Assembly (NCBI GenBank): GCA_035275545.1
Contig: DATEMP010000019.1
Coordinates: 5,594 to 69,593, forward strand
Direction of reading: 5' to 3'
DNA from: WS-11 sp035275545
GTDB lineage: Bacteria > Eisenbacteria > RBG-16-71-46
DNA length: 64,000 nucleotides
The position numbers and the translations under genes are program-made. The notes under the pieces are model-generated. The model saw only the letters and a program-made list of their open reading frames with translations, had not been told where the DNA came from and did no database searches. Shown piece by piece: positions 26,481 to 35,372 of the stretch (position 1 is the first letter of the stretch; every line of letters starts with the position of its first letter).

Positions 26481-26684
26481 GTGGCTAGTGGCACCGTGAA
26501 GTGGTTCAACGAGGCGAAGGGCTTTGGTTTCATCTCTCAGGCGGACGGCGGCGAGGACGTGTTCGTCCATTTCTCGGCCATCAACGGCGACGGCTTCAAG
26601 ACGCTCGCCGAGGGCGAGGCGCTCGAGTTCGACGTGACCCGCGGTCCGAAGGGGCTGCAGGCGGCGAACGTTCGCAAGGCCTAG
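26481..26684 (+). CDS. cspA: Cold-shock domain protein
   Basis: 67 aa, the canonical CspA length. It has both nucleic-acid-binding motifs, KGFGFI (RNP1, about residues 14-19) and VFVHF (RNP2, about 29-33). It binds single-stranded RNA or DNA and acts as an RNA chaperone in the cytoplasm. The GTG start at 26481 is supported by AAGGGAG six bases upstream. The leader contains a CTCGGGCCCGAG palindrome shortly before the ribosome site, compatible with structure-based control as in other csp mRNAs. It is the last ordinary gene before the accessory region. Confidence 0.92.
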   Translation: MASGTVKWFNEAKGFGFISQADGGEDVFVHFSAINGDGFKTLAEGEALEFDVTRGPKGLQAANVRKA

Positions 26685-26713
26685 TTCGCACGAGGTACCA
26701 CCTCGCGCAGCAG

Positions 26714-26750
26714 GGGCGGTGTCCGCAAGGACGCCGCCCTTGGCGTTTTG
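26714..26750 (+). terminator. Terminator of cspA
   Basis: An 11-base-pair stem with one G-U pair (GGGCGGTGTCC / GGACGCCGCCC) around a GCAA tetraloop, followed by TTGGCGTTTTG, 30 bases after the cspA stop. Confidence 0.75.
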
Positions 26751-26782
26751 TGGGGATCGTGCTGTGATGGAGGCTTGGCCGC

Positions 26783-27754
26783 TCAACGTCTTATTTGCGC
26801 GCAAAGGAAGACTGCGTCGCGGTGGTACTCAAGGAAGCCAGCCTGGGCGTCCGTGAACTGGCCGACGTCCACCCCCCGATCCGTCGGAACCCCCATTCTC
26901 TCAAGGGAGTCTAGATGAGCCACCGGCGATACGAGGAGCCGGCCATCTCGCTGGAAGGAAATGAACCCTCGATCGAACAAATGATCGATCGAAGGCGTTA
27001 GGAGGAGCCCATTCTCGCCAGTTAGGCGCTCCTGGTTCGTCGAATCTCGCCACGGCTTGATGTGGCTAGCCCGCAGATGCTCGGGACGTACGACACCCGT
27101 GACGCGGCAGCGCGACTCAATTCCCTGCACGCGGTCGCGAAACAGTCCCTGACCGCGTCGCGCGAGCACCAGAGCCTGTCTCTCTGTCTCGACCAACGTG
27201 TGGTCGTCTTGAATCCTCTTGCTGAGGTGCTCCTCCCAGAGCAGGACCTCCGGCGTGACAACGGGTGCCTGCTCGGCAACGACTTCCGTCCGGGCCACAA
27301 CACCCACGTCGCTGCCGAGTAGATCAGCAAGCGCAAACGCCAGCGGACGGGACAGCTCCGTGAGATAGATGCTCTGAACTCCACGCCCGTCTTTCAGCAG
27401 TGGTGAATACCTGTCGGGCAAGAGAGGCCGGAGTTTCTCGATCCAATCGGCAGGCCGAAACGGAGTTCCGGCAGTGTGAAACTCAACATCCACGCGCCAG
27501 CCAATCGCATCCCAGTTTCTCCCTGCACTGCCAAACTCCGCGGGCTTCGGCGCCTCGTAGGCATGTGATCGCGCGATGCCAAATGTGCCGATGCGCGTGT
27601 CAGCGAACGAGAAGATGAGATCGCCGGGGGCAACTTCACGCATGAACTCGTAGAAGGGGTTGCGTCCCCCCTTCTTGCGCTTAGGCGACCAGAGATACCC
27701 ACCGCTCACTTCGTAGCGATAGGTCTGGTTCTGGTTCACCCACCAATAGCGCAT
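26783..27754 (-). CDS. EVE-HNH endonuclease, probable modified-DNA (type IV) restriction enzyme
   Basis: 323 aa. The N-terminal 150 residues look like an EVE/PUA-type domain (YWWVNQNQTY, VAPGDLIFSFADTRIG, then IGIARS-like turns), a fold that reads modified cytosine or other bases. The C-terminal part holds an HNH nuclease of the HNH_2 kind: Cys216, the ASHIKPW histidine at residue 231, Asn248 (NGLLLTPSID) and His258. EVE-HNH fusions are known type IV enzymes that cut DNA carrying modified cytosines. It stands alone at the left edge of the defence-like region. The ATG at 27754 gives the full EVE domain. Confidence 0.78.
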   Translation of the reverse strand: MRYWWVNQNQTYRYEVSGGYLWSPKRKKGGRNPFYEFMREVAPGDLIFSFADTRIGTFGIARSHAYEAPKPAEFGSAGRNWDAIGWRVDVEFHTAGTPFRPADWIEKLRPLLPDRYSPLLKDGRGVQSIYLTELSRPLAFALADLLGSDVGVVARTEVVAEQAPVVTPEVLLWEEHLSKRIQDDHTLVETERQALVLARRGQGLFRDRVQGIESRCRVTGVVRPEHLRASHIKPWRDSTNQERLTGENGLLLTPSIDHLFDRGFISFQRDGRLLVSPVAHLDSLERMGVPTDRGVDVGQFTDAQAGFLEYHRDAVFLCAQIRR

Positions 27755-27881
27755 GGCGTGTTCCTGCAGAGTCCGAAAGTACTAGTCCTTCGCGCCAGTC
27801 ACGAGCGGGACCAGGACTCGACCGAGTATTGGCGGCCAGCATGCAGCCTGCGGGGATCGGCCTTGGGGTGCCACCCCCGGC

Positions 27882-28841
27882 CTAGCGGTACAACGCTTTG
27901 ATCCGCCCCCAGCTTGTTGATTTCGTGGCCACCGGCGCAAACCCAAACACCTGGATTCGGCAGTTGGTAACGTCGGCAACATAGATACTGCCGGCGAGGC
28001 TCACAGCAACTCCCCACGGATGGTTGAACTGACCGTTGCCGTCGCCAAAGGTTCCCCACATAGCCGCATAGGCCCCGCCACCCGTGAACTTCTGAACCCG
28101 GTGGCTATCCGTGACGTAGATATCGCCTGCGGCATCGACGGTTACTCCATGGGGGAATTGGAACTGCCCGGCTCCAGTGCCGAATGAACCCCATTGGCCA
28201 AGATACGTGCCGGTGCCAGAGAATCTCTGTACTCGATGAGCGGTCGTGTCTGCCGCGTACACGTTGCCATCTGCGTCTGTTGCGAGTCCCCAAGGTGCCA
28301 GGAATTGTCCAGGGCCACTGCCGAAGGAACCCCACTCGCCCAAGAAGGTGCCCGTATCGGTGAATCTCTGGATACTGCGGCCCGACGCATTCACCACGTA
28401 GACATCGCCAGCTGGGCCAACCGTGATGGTGAGCGGAGTACTTCCCGCTCCATAAGAGTTCCACTTTGTGAGAAACATCCCATTGCTAGTGAATTTCTGG
28501 ATCCGCCGATTGCCGAGGTCTACTACGTAGACGTTGCCGGAGGCATCGGTGTCCACGTCGGTGGGAATTGAGAATTGACCGTCCGCGTTGCCGCTTGATC
28601 CCCACTGACCCAGATAGACGCCGGTGCCCGAGAACTTTTGGATTCGATTGTTATCTAGGACGTAAACGTTGCCGGCCGCATCCGTCGCTAGTGACCTAGG
28701 CAGGTAGAACTGTCCATCCCCGCCGCCCACGCTTCCCCATTGGGCGAGGTATTGTGGCGCTTGGGCGGCCGAAGGGCTGGCGGTCGAAGGGCCCAGGATC
28801 AGAACCCATGCACAGCCTTTCAGAATTCGCCTTACCAACAT
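27882..28841 (-). CDS. Exported NHL-repeat propeller with TSWGRIKALYR C-terminus
   Basis: 319 aa, starting at the ATG at 28841 with AAGGAGG upstream and a signal peptide of about 26 residues. Six or seven NHL repeats (GNVYVLDNNRIQKFSGTG and variants, GDIYVTDSHRVQKFTGGG) form a propeller. The body is similar to the 20507 protein but with a more A/T-rich codon choice. The last eleven residues are TSWGRIKALYR, the third instance of the shared terminal signature. It sits inside the defence-like region, between the EVE-HNH gene and an unknown gene, and looks like ordinary exported-protein cargo there. Confidence 0.8.
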   Translation of the reverse strand: MLVRRILKGCAWVLILGPSTASPSAAQAPQYLAQWGSVGGGDGQFYLPRSLATDAAGNVYVLDNNRIQKFSGTGVYLGQWGSSGNADGQFSIPTDVDTDASGNVYVVDLGNRRIQKFTSNGMFLTKWNSYGAGSTPLTITVGPAGDVYVVNASGRSIQRFTDTGTFLGEWGSFGSGPGQFLAPWGLATDADGNVYAADTTAHRVQRFSGTGTYLGQWGSFGTGAGQFQFPHGVTVDAAGDIYVTDSHRVQKFTGGGAYAAMWGTFGDGNGQFNHPWGVAVSLAGSIYVADVTNCRIQVFGFAPVATKSTSWGRIKALYR

Positions 28842-29107
28842 GACCGGCCTCCTTGCCGTATGCCGCGCCTGCAGGATGCGGGCTGACAGGTTCTGGACCT
28901 GCTACCCCGTTCCGGACGGCGCAGAGTAACGCTCCAGCCTGGAATCGTCGGAGGTTTCTCTGCGCGGGCCCCCTGTCCACCTCGCGAGTCGCTCGCGGGG
29001 GACATCTAACCCCAAGCATCGAACGAGCTCAACGTTTGGCCGCAACTTTGGTCTGGAGGTCGGTCGAACTAGTTGCATCATTGCGACATCGGCAGTCAAT
29101 TAGAGGC

Positions 29108-29845
29108 ATGGCACGTTGGCTGGTGCAGTTGGATGGGGAACCGAGCGATCTCGAGGAGTTTCCGTTTTGGTTCCCGGACGGCGAAATCCACGCCGTTGAA
29201 GAGACCAAGAACGTCTACCTGACAGGCCCCGCTCTTGAGGCGTTTGCAGATGCAGACCGGGTTCATGAGTCTGCTCTGCAGGTACTAGACGAATGTTCTG
29301 CAGTTATCAGCCTCCTTTGGCCGAGCTTCGTGCGCCCACGGATCGCGCGAGTTATTCGTGAGACAGACGACGGCACACGCCAATCAACCACATTCGTTGC
29401 CGGCTCGGTTACCGTTCGTTCGAAGGTGCGTGCGGCTCTCAGCACATCGAGCGACGAGGACGGCCGACGTCACGCGACACAAACGCAGGCGCAGCTGCTC
29501 TTATTAGCCTCACGCTCTGACGAACATCTTCGGGCGGCGCTTTCTGTATGGGCCGACCCCCTCCGAACCTGGCCGCGACTGTTCCGCATACTTGAGGAAG
29601 TCGAGGCGCATCTTGGGAAGCAGCTTCAGAAGGTCGGAATTTGCAGCAACAACCAACGGGAACGGTTCACCCGTTCCGCAAATGCCGCGGAGATCTCGGG
29701 AAGGGATTCACGTCACGCTCTCGGGAAGTCAAACCCGCCCAAGAGTCCTATGAATCTCCCCGAGGCAGTCGGTTTTATTGGGGGTGTCTTGCAATCAGTG
29801 CTTCTGAGAGCAGGACCGGTACCCCACGACGGCCCTCCGACGTGA
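29108..29845 (+). CDS. Unknown protein in the accessory region
   Basis: 245 aa from the ATG at 29108, with AGAGG just upstream; the frame is open back to 28853 but that part runs through the intergenic DNA shared with the NHL gene. The protein is soluble. Its C-terminal third has a striking helical block: WPRLFRILEEVEAHLG, then QRERFTRSANAAEISG and DSRHALGKSNPP, which I recall from uncharacterised proteins in other bacteria but cannot name. Codon use is less GC-biased than in the flanking core genes. Its location among nucleases and restriction enzymes makes a defence role possible, but nothing proves it. Confidence 0.6.
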   Translation: MARWLVQLDGEPSDLEEFPFWFPDGEIHAVEETKNVYLTGPALEAFADADRVHESALQVLDECSAVISLLWPSFVRPRIARVIRETDDGTRQSTTFVAGSVTVRSKVRAALSTSSDEDGRRHATQTQAQLLLLASRSDEHLRAALSVWADPLRTWPRLFRILEEVEAHLGKQLQKVGICSNNQRERFTRSANAAEISGRDSRHALGKSNPPKSPMNLPEAVGFIGGVLQSVLLRAGPVPHDGPPT

Positions 29846-30199
29846 TCAACGTCTCAGGTATCTGGCGACACTGGGATGGCCGGCGCGACTAGTAGCCGGA
29901 TGGCCGACTCTCTCCAATACATCGGGCTCTCGCGCGGGCCGGCGTTTGCAAGGACGACGCCCTGGGCCTCTTGTGCTCGGATAGGGAACAGCCGACGAAC
30001 GTGGACGATGAGGGGGCTGGCGCCCGAGAGGACGCTCGCGAAAAGAACACCTTGGCCTGGAGTCCGCGAGGTTCCGCCATAGGCCACCGAGTAACCGCCG
30101 GCGTCGTGCCAGCAAGTCTCGAACGTGGACCTTCAATGCGAAAGACCGTACCCTACACGGGGACAGCAGACGTGGAGAGGTCGGGAATACAGTGCAGCC
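29846..30199. other. 354 bases without a supported gene
   Basis: A minus-strand open frame of 77 codons runs 29854-30087 (ending PMYWRESAIRLL...), but it has no ribosome site and no recognised relative, so I leave it unassigned. TACAGT at 30188-30193 is the probable -10 box of the next gene. No repeat or mobile-element end is visible. Confidence 0.4.
30188..30193 (+). promoter_or_regulatory. Candidate -10 box (TACAGT), leaderless start of the 30200 gene
   Basis: TACAGT with a six-base gap to the ATG at 30200. Confidence 0.35.
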
Positions 30200-30451
30200 A
30201 TGAGAGCGACGATGTTCAAGAGGACGAGCCCCAAGTACTTGGAGGCACTTGAGTCGCTCCCTGAGGAGTTACGCCCCATCTACCACCGGCTCGTTGAGGA
30301 ATATGCGTTCCACACCGATGTGAGCTACGGGCGCGGCTATGTTGCATACCGTGTGCTCGCCGCGCTCGTCCGGGACGGGTGGAGGCCAACCGAAGACGGT
30401 GGGCCCCCGAACGAACATCCCGCCACTGACCAGTCAACGCGCAGGACGTGA
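30200..30451 (+). CDS. Small conserved-looking protein
   Basis: 83 aa from the ATG at 30200 (a second ATG at 30212 is possible). It is acidic-basic mixed and helical: SPKYLEALESLPEELRPIYH, then a YGRGYVAYRVLAALVRDGWR stretch that looks under selection. No known domain. It is a single gene in the accessory region. The frame extends upstream to 30125 without a better start. Function unknown. Confidence 0.5.
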   Translation: MRATMFKRTSPKYLEALESLPEELRPIYHRLVEEYAFHTDVSYGRGYVAYRVLAALVRDGWRPTEDGGPPNEHPATDQSTRRT

Positions 30452-30808
30452 CAGCGACAGATGCTCGATCGACCTTAGGCCGTCGCTCGCGGGAATAGAT
30501 CCAGCAAGCTGTCACAGGTCGTCCAGTGAGCCCACGCGCTTAGTCCGACCGATGCTCGGATCACTCGCCAATCAATCTGCGGGCGGCCGGGCTCGAGAGG
30601 GCAGCATGGGACTCAAGTGCCTCGCTTCAAGCGGGAGTGTCGTCGCGACCTCTTCGAATGCAAGGTGGAGTTCGGCCGCCTATTTGCCAGCCCGGGCGGG
30701 TCTCAGAGGCGGTTCTACTGCGCACTCCCTGACACCTGCTTCGCTCTCAGCCGCCCTGCCGTGGCCAAACTTCTTCGCCTCATCGCAAGCTGGTAGTGTG
30801 GCGGCCCT
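30452..30808 (+). other. 357 bases before the type IIG gene
   Basis: Contains one short GTG-initiated frame of 59 codons (30617-30796), rich in Arg, Phe and Cys, ending 12 bases before the restriction enzyme's ATG. It could be a leader or small partner, but it has no recognised motif and no clear ribosome site. Nothing else is supported. Confidence 0.3.
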
Positions 30809-33800
30809 ATGCCCGCGCCGCCCAAGCTGTTGGAGCTAGTCGCTCGCTTTCGCGAGCAACAGGAAGCTTACACTTCCGGCCGGTACAAGGAGGCCCAACT
30901 CCGGAAAGAGTTCGTCGACCCGCTCCTACGCCTCTTGGGCTGGGACGTTGAGAACGAGCAGGGCTATGCCGAGCCGTACAAGGAAGTCATCCACGAGGAC
31001 ACCCTCAAGACCGCTTCCGGAACGAAGGCGCCAGATTACGGCCTTCGAATAGGCGGTGTCTTGAAGTACCTCATTGAGGCTAAAGAGCCATCGGTCAACC
31101 TGAAGGACGACCCATCGCCGGCGTACCAGCTCCGGCGTTACGCTTGGAACGCGAAGCTCCCGCTCTCGATCCTCACCGACTTTGAAGAGTTCGCGGTGTA
31201 CGACTGCCGCTTCCAGCCGTTCGAGAAGGACAAGGCGTCCGTCGCTCGCGTCATGTACTTGCGCTTCGACGAACTTCGGGAACACTGGGACGAGATCTAC
31301 GGCATCTTCTCCCGCGAGGCAATTCTCCGCGGCGCATTCGATCGTTTTGCGGCCTCAAGCGCCAAGAAACGCGGAACGGCCGAAGTCGACAATGCCTTCC
31401 TCGCGGAGGTCGCGAACTGGCGCAAACTCCTCGCCACGAACGTCGCTGCACGCAACCCTGCGCTGCAAGAGCGCGAGCTGAACTTCGTAGTCCAACGGAC
31501 GATCGACCGAATCATCTTCCTGCGGATCTGCGAAGACCGCGGCATTGAGACCCCGAACCGGCTGCGTGAGGCGAGCGAAGGTCCCGGGGTCTACGAGCGT
31601 CTGTCCGACCTGTTTCGTTCTGCTGACGACCGCTACAACTCTGGTCTCTTTCATTTCAAGAGTGAGCAGGGACGCGACGAGGCCCCCGACAGCCTGACTC
31701 TTGGCGTCGCGATCGACGACGGGCCGCTTCGCCAGATCTTGAAGTCAATGTACTACCCGGAATCGCCGTACGAGTTCTCGGTGCTCCCTCCTGAGATCCT
31801 CGGACATGTCTACGAGCAGTTGCTGGGTAGCGTCATTCGGCTGTCACCCAAGCGCCGAGTCCAGATCGAAGAGAAACCACGAGTTCGCAAGGCCGGCGGC
31901 GTGTACTACACGCCCAAGTCGGTGGTCGACTACATCGTGCGTCGGACAGTCGGGCTGCAGCTCGAAGGCAAGAAGCCTGGGGCGCAGGTCAGCCGGCTTA
32001 GAATCGTCGATACCTCGTGCGGCTCTGGATCGTTCCTCATCGCCGCATACCAGTACCTTCTAGACTGGTACCGCGACCGCTACGTCGAGGCTGGCCCCGA
32101 GCGTTACCGGACCCAGCTCCACGAAGTCGGCCCAAATAGCTGGCGACTGTCGACTCCTGAGCGCAAGCGGATCTTGCTCAACCACGTTTTCGGAGTCGAC
32201 ATCGACGCGCAGGCCGTCGAGGTTACGAAGCTCTCGCTGGTCCTAAAAGTGCTCGAAGGTGAGAACGATCAAAGCATCACGCGACAGATTCAGCTGCTTC
32301 ACGACCGCGCGTTGCCTGACCTCGAAAGGAACATCAAGTGCGGCAACACGCTGATAGAGCCAGCAGTCGTCAGCCACAGCCTTTTCCCAGACCAGCAGCT
32401 CATGGAGCGCATCAATCCGTTCGACTGGAACGCTGAGTTCCCCGAGATCATGGGCCGGGGTGGATTCGACTGCGTGATCGGGAATCCGCCCTACATCAGG
32501 ATTCAGACCCTAAGCGAGGTCGCGCCAGAAGAGGCCGAGATGTACAAGCGACTGTACCGCTCAGCGGCCACTGGCAACTTTGACATCTACGTGGCCTTCG
32601 TGGAGAAGGCCCTGAGTCTGTTGGTTCCGACGGGGCGGATGGGTTTCATCGTTCCGAGCAAGTTCTTTACAACGGACTACGGCCAGGCGCTGCGCTCACT
32701 TCTGACGTCCCGCCCTCTCCTTCAAGAAGTTATCGACTTTGGACACGAACAGATCTTCAACAACGCCACTACGTACACGTGCCTCCTGTTCGCGGGTCCG
32801 ACGCCAACGGACGGCGTCGACTACGCGAAAGTTGACTCGATTTCGCTTCCTCTCGTCCCGCCTCCGTTCCGTCGAATCCCATCCGAGCAGATGACCGCCG
32901 GTTCCTGGACCTTCCGATCAGACAAGGGTCAGACTATCGCGGCCAAGTTGGCTCAGCATAGCGCTCCTCTCCTGGCGCTTCCGGCTGAGATGTCGAGGGG
33001 ATCGAGCACCGGCGACGACGAGACCTTCATTCTGACACGGAGCGGTCGGGAGCTGGTGACGCGACAGGGCAAGGCAGTCCAAATCGAGGCCGACCTGTTA
33101 CGGAGTCCCATTAGCGCGAGTGATTTTGGTCGCTACTGGTTCCGTGCGCCCGAAATGGACGTGATCATTTTTCCGTATCGCAACGCCAGGCACGGTTTCG
33201 AGTTGATTCCGGAAAGCGACCTCAAACGGAGTTATCCGCGGGCGTACGAGTACCTACACTCACGCAAGAAGCAGCTTACTGCTCGTGCTCAGTACCAGGA
33301 GTGGTGGGCATACAGCGCTCCTCGCAACCTTGAAGTGCATGAGCGCGCCCAGATGCTTGTCCCTCTGTTGGCAGATCGCGGACTCGTTGGCGAACTCTCC
33401 GGTCACACTGGCGGCTATTGCCTGATGGCGAGCGGCGGCTTCAGCATCACCGTCGACACGACACGAACGAGACTCTCACCGCGCTACGTGCTAGGGCTGC
33501 TCAACTCGTCGCTTCTGTTTTGGCAGCTCAAACACATTAGCAACAAGTTTCGCGGCGGCTACGTCACCTGCACCAAGCAGTACGTCGGAACTCTTCCAGT
33601 CCGACTGCTCGACCTGGACGACGCCGAGCAGCGAGACGATCACGATCAGATCGTTTCCCTGGTCGGTAAGCTCGTTGGGATTACGTCGGAGCGCAATGCG
33701 GCGACGATCCCTTCAGACGCGACTATGCTCGACCGCCAGCTCGCTATCGCCGAGCGCGAACTCGACGACGCGGTGTTTGCGCTGTACGGGCTGACAATGG

Positions 33801-33865
33801 ATGAAGCCTACGGCGTGAAGGCGGAGCTGGCTAAGCCGACCCTGGATTCGCTAGCCGTCGAGTAG
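30809..33865 (+). CDS. Type IIG restriction-modification enzyme (Eco57I-like)
   Basis: 1018 aa, one chain with all three activities. N-terminal PD-(D/E)XK nuclease: PD at residues 75-76 and EAK at 90-92. Middle N6-adenine methyltransferase: SAM motif GSGSF at 405-409 and catalytic NPPY at 559-562, with TATGNF-type FDIYVAFVEKAL nearby. C-terminal TaqI-like target-recognition region from about residue 700 (NARHGFELIPES, LLNSSLLFWQL, RGGYVTCTKQYV). It would methylate its own recognition sequence and cut unmodified DNA at a distance, protecting against phage. No separate specificity subunit is needed. All motifs appear intact. Confidence 0.9.
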   Translation: MPAPPKLLELVARFREQQEAYTSGRYKEAQLRKEFVDPLLRLLGWDVENEQGYAEPYKEVIHEDTLKTASGTKAPDYGLRIGGVLKYLIEAKEPSVNLKDDPSPAYQLRRYAWNAKLPLSILTDFEEFAVYDCRFQPFEKDKASVARVMYLRFDELREHWDEIYGIFSREAILRGAFDRFAASSAKKRGTAEVDNAFLAEVANWRKLLATNVAARNPALQERELNFVVQRTIDRIIFLRICEDRGIETPNRLREASEGPGVYERLSDLFRSADDRYNSGLFHFKSEQGRDEAPDSLTLGVAIDDGPLRQILKSMYYPESPYEFSVLPPEILGHVYEQLLGSVIRLSPKRRVQIEEKPRVRKAGGVYYTPKSVVDYIVRRTVGLQLEGKKPGAQVSRLRIVDTSCGSGSFLIAAYQYLLDWYRDRYVEAGPERYRTQLHEVGPNSWRLSTPERKRILLNHVFGVDIDAQAVEVTKLSLVLKVLEGENDQSITRQIQLLHDRALPDLERNIKCGNTLIEPAVVSHSLFPDQQLMERINPFDWNAEFPEIMGRGGFDCVIGNPPYIRIQTLSEVAPEEAEMYKRLYRSAATGNFDIYVAFVEKALSLLVPTGRMGFIVPSKFFTTDYGQALRSLLTSRPLLQEVIDFGHEQIFNNATTYTCLLFAGPTPTDGVDYAKVDSISLPLVPPPFRRIPSEQMTAGSWTFRSDKGQTIAAKLAQHSAPLLALPAEMSRGSSTGDDETFILTRSGRELVTRQGKAVQIEADLLRSPISASDFGRYWFRAPEMDVIIFPYRNARHGFELIPESDLKRSYPRAYEYLHSRKKQLTARAQYQEWWAYSAPRNLEVHERAQMLVPLLADRGLVGELSGHTGGYCLMASGGFSITVDTTRTRLSPRYVLGLLNSSLLFWQLKHISNKFRGGYVTCTKQYVGTLPVRLLDLDDAEQRDDHDQIVSLVGKLVGITSERNAATIPSDATMLDRQLAIAERELDDAVFALYGLTMDEAYGVKAELAKPTLDSLAVE

Positions 33866-34043
33866 CGGCAGCCAACGTCTATCTGGCACGCGCGACAAGG
33901 CCGCACTCGCGTCAACAGGTGATGGCTACCAAAGACTGGGCATGCGGCACCGGCAGTAGTTGTCGTGCCGGGTTCTAACCGAACAGCCCACCGCACTGAA
34001 GTTCGTTGTCACCCAACAATGCGACCGCAAGTAAGGAGGGTGG

Positions 34044-35336
34044 GTGGCCCTTGATTTCGTGTTAGACGCCTCTACACACACGCCGTTCCCCGTGGCGCCT
34101 GACTCATTCGGCTGTCACACAGCGGTTCTCGCTCAATCCGGATCCGGCAAGTCATTCCTTGTCGGCAGAGTTATTGAGGAGCTGGTTCTGAAGTCAAAGG
34201 CGCGAGTAGTCGTTCTTGACCCAAACTCGGACTTTGTCCGACTACCTGAAGTCAACGAGACCGCATGGAAAGACGCCAGGCTACAGCAGTGGTTTCCGCC
34301 TGGTGACACCGTGAGTTCGTTCAAGGCGGCATGGGCCACGGTTCGCCCCATCGTCGTGACAAATCGTAACCTTCCCGGCGTGCGACCCCTGAGGATCTCT
34401 TGGGGCGCCCTCACTGATACAGAGAGGGCGGCTATCCTCGACCTCGATCCCGCGAAACGGCCCCATGTCTATTGGACGTTGCTTCTTGCCGACGAGCTTG
34501 CGCGCACGCGGTGGGATGCGACAAGCGAAGCTGATTACGATTTCGAGCATTTCCGCAAAGCCACTGATGATGTGTGCGACTTTCTCCTTGGAGCAGAGGG
34601 TCCCGCTGACGTTGCGGCGATGCCAATCGCGTCAACCCTTCGTGATGCTGGCACCGATGCGGCTCTTGAGTTTCGCACATTGGCGACTTCAATGGCCGAG
34701 ATGGATATTTGGCATGCTGTTGGCGATGACACGCCCGACATCGCGACGATTGTGACCGACGGCGCAGGCGGACCGTCGGTCGTGATCATTGACCTCTTAT
34801 CTGTTGAGTCGCAAACTGCTCGGCTTGTGTTAACGGGTCGCGCGATTGCGGAGATTTGGAATAGTGCTCGCAGAGGCTACAGCGAAGCACTTCGCGACAT
34901 CGATGACCCCGATCTGCGCGTTCCAACGATCATCGTGATCGATGAGGCTCACAACCTTGTGCCGACAACGCGCTCGTCACCTGCCGCAGAACGCATCGCA
35001 AGCGACCTGATACGCATCGCGGCAGAAGGACGCAAGTTTGGGCTGTTCCTCCTGGTAATCACGCAGCGCCCCCGGAAGCTCGATGCCAGCATTCTTTCGG
35101 AGTGTGATGGGCTCATGCTTATGAGAATGACCAATGAGAGCGACCTCCGCTCCGCGGCGGAGCTGTTTGGGTTCCTAGATGCGAGCGTTGCACGCACCTC
35201 CATGAACCTCAACGTAGGCGATGTTCTTCTGCAAGGGCGATTGGGCTCGAGCGCGACCGTCTACCACGTGGCCCCAAGGCGCACGAAGGAAGGTGGGAGG
35301 AGTCTCGATTCGAAGCACTGGACGGTGCCGTACTAG
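34044..35336 (+). CDS. HerA-like ATPase
   Basis: 430 aa, a compact HerA/FtsK-superfamily ATPase. Walker A is AQSGSGKS at residues 30-37, Walker B is IIVIDEAH (Asp300-Glu301), and the sensor motif ITQRP with the following SILSECDGLMLMRMTNESD stretch is typical of HerA/DUF87 proteins, which form hexamers and translocate DNA or act with a nuclease. The insertion between Walker A and B (residues 100-260) is unusually acidic. The GTG at 34044 is preceded by AAGGAGGG; the spacing is short, so nearby starts are possible. A methyltransferase gene follows after 36 bases. HerA proteins are common defence partners, usually with a nuclease or Sir2; no such gene directly follows here. Confidence 0.8.
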   Translation: MALDFVLDASTHTPFPVAPDSFGCHTAVLAQSGSGKSFLVGRVIEELVLKSKARVVVLDPNSDFVRLPEVNETAWKDARLQQWFPPGDTVSSFKAAWATVRPIVVTNRNLPGVRPLRISWGALTDTERAAILDLDPAKRPHVYWTLLLADELARTRWDATSEADYDFEHFRKATDDVCDFLLGAEGPADVAAMPIASTLRDAGTDAALEFRTLATSMAEMDIWHAVGDDTPDIATIVTDGAGGPSVVIIDLLSVESQTARLVLTGRAIAEIWNSARRGYSEALRDIDDPDLRVPTIIVIDEAHNLVPTTRSSPAAERIASDLIRIAAEGRKFGLFLLVITQRPRKLDASILSECDGLMLMRMTNESDLRSAAELFGFLDASVARTSMNLNVGDVLLQGRLGSSATVYHVAPRRTKEGGRSLDSKHWTVPY

Positions 35337-35352
35337 GCACGACAGGTGACCG

Positions 35353-35358
35353 TATACT
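35353..35358 (+). promoter_or_regulatory. Candidate -10 box (TATACT) before the methyltransferase gene
   Basis: TATACT, followed by GAGGA and the ATG at 35373, so a short leader with a weak ribosome site is possible. It could give the methyltransferase some expression independent of the ATPase gene. Confidence 0.3.
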
Positions 35359-35372
35359 GAGGACTGGCCGCT

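Noticed and set aside
29854..30087. A 77-codon minus-strand frame
   Set aside because: No ribosome site, no recognised family, and it overlaps the upstream region of the next gene; kept only as a note.
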